The position numbers and the translations under genes were made by a program. Below, one piece after another: positions 63,227 through 64,000 of a DNA stretch of 64,000 nt (position 1 is the first letter of the stretch; each line of letters begins with the position of its first letter). Under the pieces are notes generated by a model. That model was given only the letters and a program-made list of their open reading frames with translations. It had not been told where the DNA came from and did not search any database. This DNA is from Portulaca oleracea. Its lineage: Eukaryota > Streptophyta > Magnoliopsida > Caryophyllales > Portulacaceae. Location: contig CM055871.1 in the NCBI GenBank assembly GCA_029582165.1, positions 26,122,802-26,186,801 on the forward strand. Direction: 5' to 3'.

Positions 63227-64000
63227 TGATGCATAATTGATGGCCTTATGCATCAAGGTCAACCATGGAGACATCTAATACTCACCTAGAAGGAAGAAGA
63301 GCTCAAGTCTCTCATATATCTCTACTTGGAAGGTATCAACTCATATGGTCGTATACTTTTGCTCCTTAATTCAAGGACCATGAAGCTATCATAGAAGTCA
63401 TCCTAGAGAGGATTATTCTACATTCCAAGAGCTTTCATATGGTTCAAGAATCTTTAAGTTTGGATGAGAATCCAAGGAGTTATCATCATTTGAAATCTAG
63501 TTTAGTTCATTGTTTTCTTTATGATGTAATCATTAGAATAGATGATGTAAGCCTCAAGGGCCTATTTCTTGATTTGTGCACGTTTAGGAGGGCTAGGATT
63601 ACTATAAATACCCCCTTAGGCCTCTTGTAATCTCATTCATTCAATATATCAAATACAAAGTAAACACATGGTGTTGTTTTCTCTCTAGCTTTTGTGCTAG
63701 TTTTCGCTCTCTTGAGGAGTTTGAAGTTATCCCCTTCTTCTATTCAAGGGTGGCATCCTTGAAGGTGAAAGGAAGGAATTGAAGGTCTCTTGAAGGTGGT
63801 GTGGCTATATCCTTCCAAGAGTCTTCAAAAGCCATCATCTATCCATCGTTCATTCATCCATTTATCATCCATTTCGTGTTATTCATCAAGAATTCAACAA
63901 GAATTCATCAAGCATTCAACAAGAAACGTTTGTTCTTCATCAAACACGTCCAAGCTTCATTCGTTCATCATCAATTATCATTCGTTTGTCCATTCGTTCA
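63227..64000 (+). repeat. 3' LTR, cut by the window end
   Basis: It begins TGATGCATAATTGATGGCC like the 5' LTR and aligns with 60868-61650. About 170 bases of its right end are not in the window. Confidence 0.9.

Larger units (their letters stand above)
60868..64000 (+). mobile_element. Gag-only non-autonomous LTR retrotransposon (TR-GAG type)
   Basis: It comprises a 953-bp 5' LTR (60868-61820), a tRNA-Met primer site (61825-61836), one Gag-like ORF (62096-63184), a G-rich polypurine-like tract (about 63217-63224) and a 3' LTR starting at 63227 that runs off the window. The internal region is only 1.4 kb and contains no protease, integrase, reverse transcriptase or RNase H. The LTR ends are a perfect 10-bp inverted repeat, TGATGCATAA / TTATGCATCA. 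The two LTRs differ by only a few substitutions and small indels over the 774 bases that can be compared, so insertion is recent. The 5-mer before the left LTR is accac; the right target duplication is outside the window. Movement would need enzymes from a related autonomous element. Confidence 0.88.

Overview
This is a stretch of nuclear genome from a flowering plant, most likely a eudicot. The evidence is spliced genes with GT-AG introns of 0.1 to 3.7 kb, plant-only protein families (serine decarboxylase, raffinose synthase, VIP1/RSG-type bZIP), AT-rich intergenic DNA, and dense plant-type transposon debris (copia and Ty3 LTRs with TGGTATCAGAGC primer sites, TRIM, hAT, Mutator-like, Tourist-like and Stowaway-like elements). 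I cannot name the species.

Layout. 1-9.4 kb is repeat-rich: a decayed copia element on the minus strand (about 0.75-3.66 kb) with a hAT insertion in one LTR, then several MITEs and a Mutator-like foldback element (8854-9261). Four conserved genes or gene remains follow. A complete serine decarboxylase gene (plus strand, CDS 9954-13771, five exons, 490 aa) faces a complete Mediator subunit 7 gene (minus strand, CDS 21318-16550, five exons, 168 aa, probable extra 5' UTR exon near 24 kb). A raffinose synthase pseudogene (plus, 25823-30688) diverges from MED7. It carries two frameshifts, an internal deletion with further frame disruption, and a nonsense codon, although its TATA region and both catalytic aspartates remain. 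It converges on a complete VIP1/RSG-like bZIP gene (minus, CDS 40497-31760, four exons, 343 aa). The first bZIP intron contains degenerate tandem duplications of its own exon 1/intron 1 junction.

40.8-54.6 kb is mostly nested transposons. These include a hAT MITE with a copia solo LTR inside it, itself sitting in an older MITE; a Ty3-like LTR relic; a solo LTR with tandem palindromes in its putative U3; and Mutator-like elements with 9-bp target duplications. A small Gly/Cys-rich single-membrane-span protein is probably encoded at 54741-55031.

From 60868 to the window end lies a young non-autonomous LTR retrotransposon that encodes only a Gag-like protein with a CCHC zinc knuckle (a TR-GAG architecture). 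Its LTR ends, primer site and polypurine-like tract are intact and no polymerase is encoded. The right end of its 3' LTR is beyond the window.

The host genes do not form a pathway or operon; they are ordinary single-copy-type plant genes separated by transposons. I found no convincing evidence of a wholly new biological system. The most distinctive items are the Gag-only retrotransposon, the recently broken raffinose synthase, the duplicated splice-junction array in the bZIP gene, and the layered insertions at 40.8-42 kb, whose order can be read from target-site duplications.
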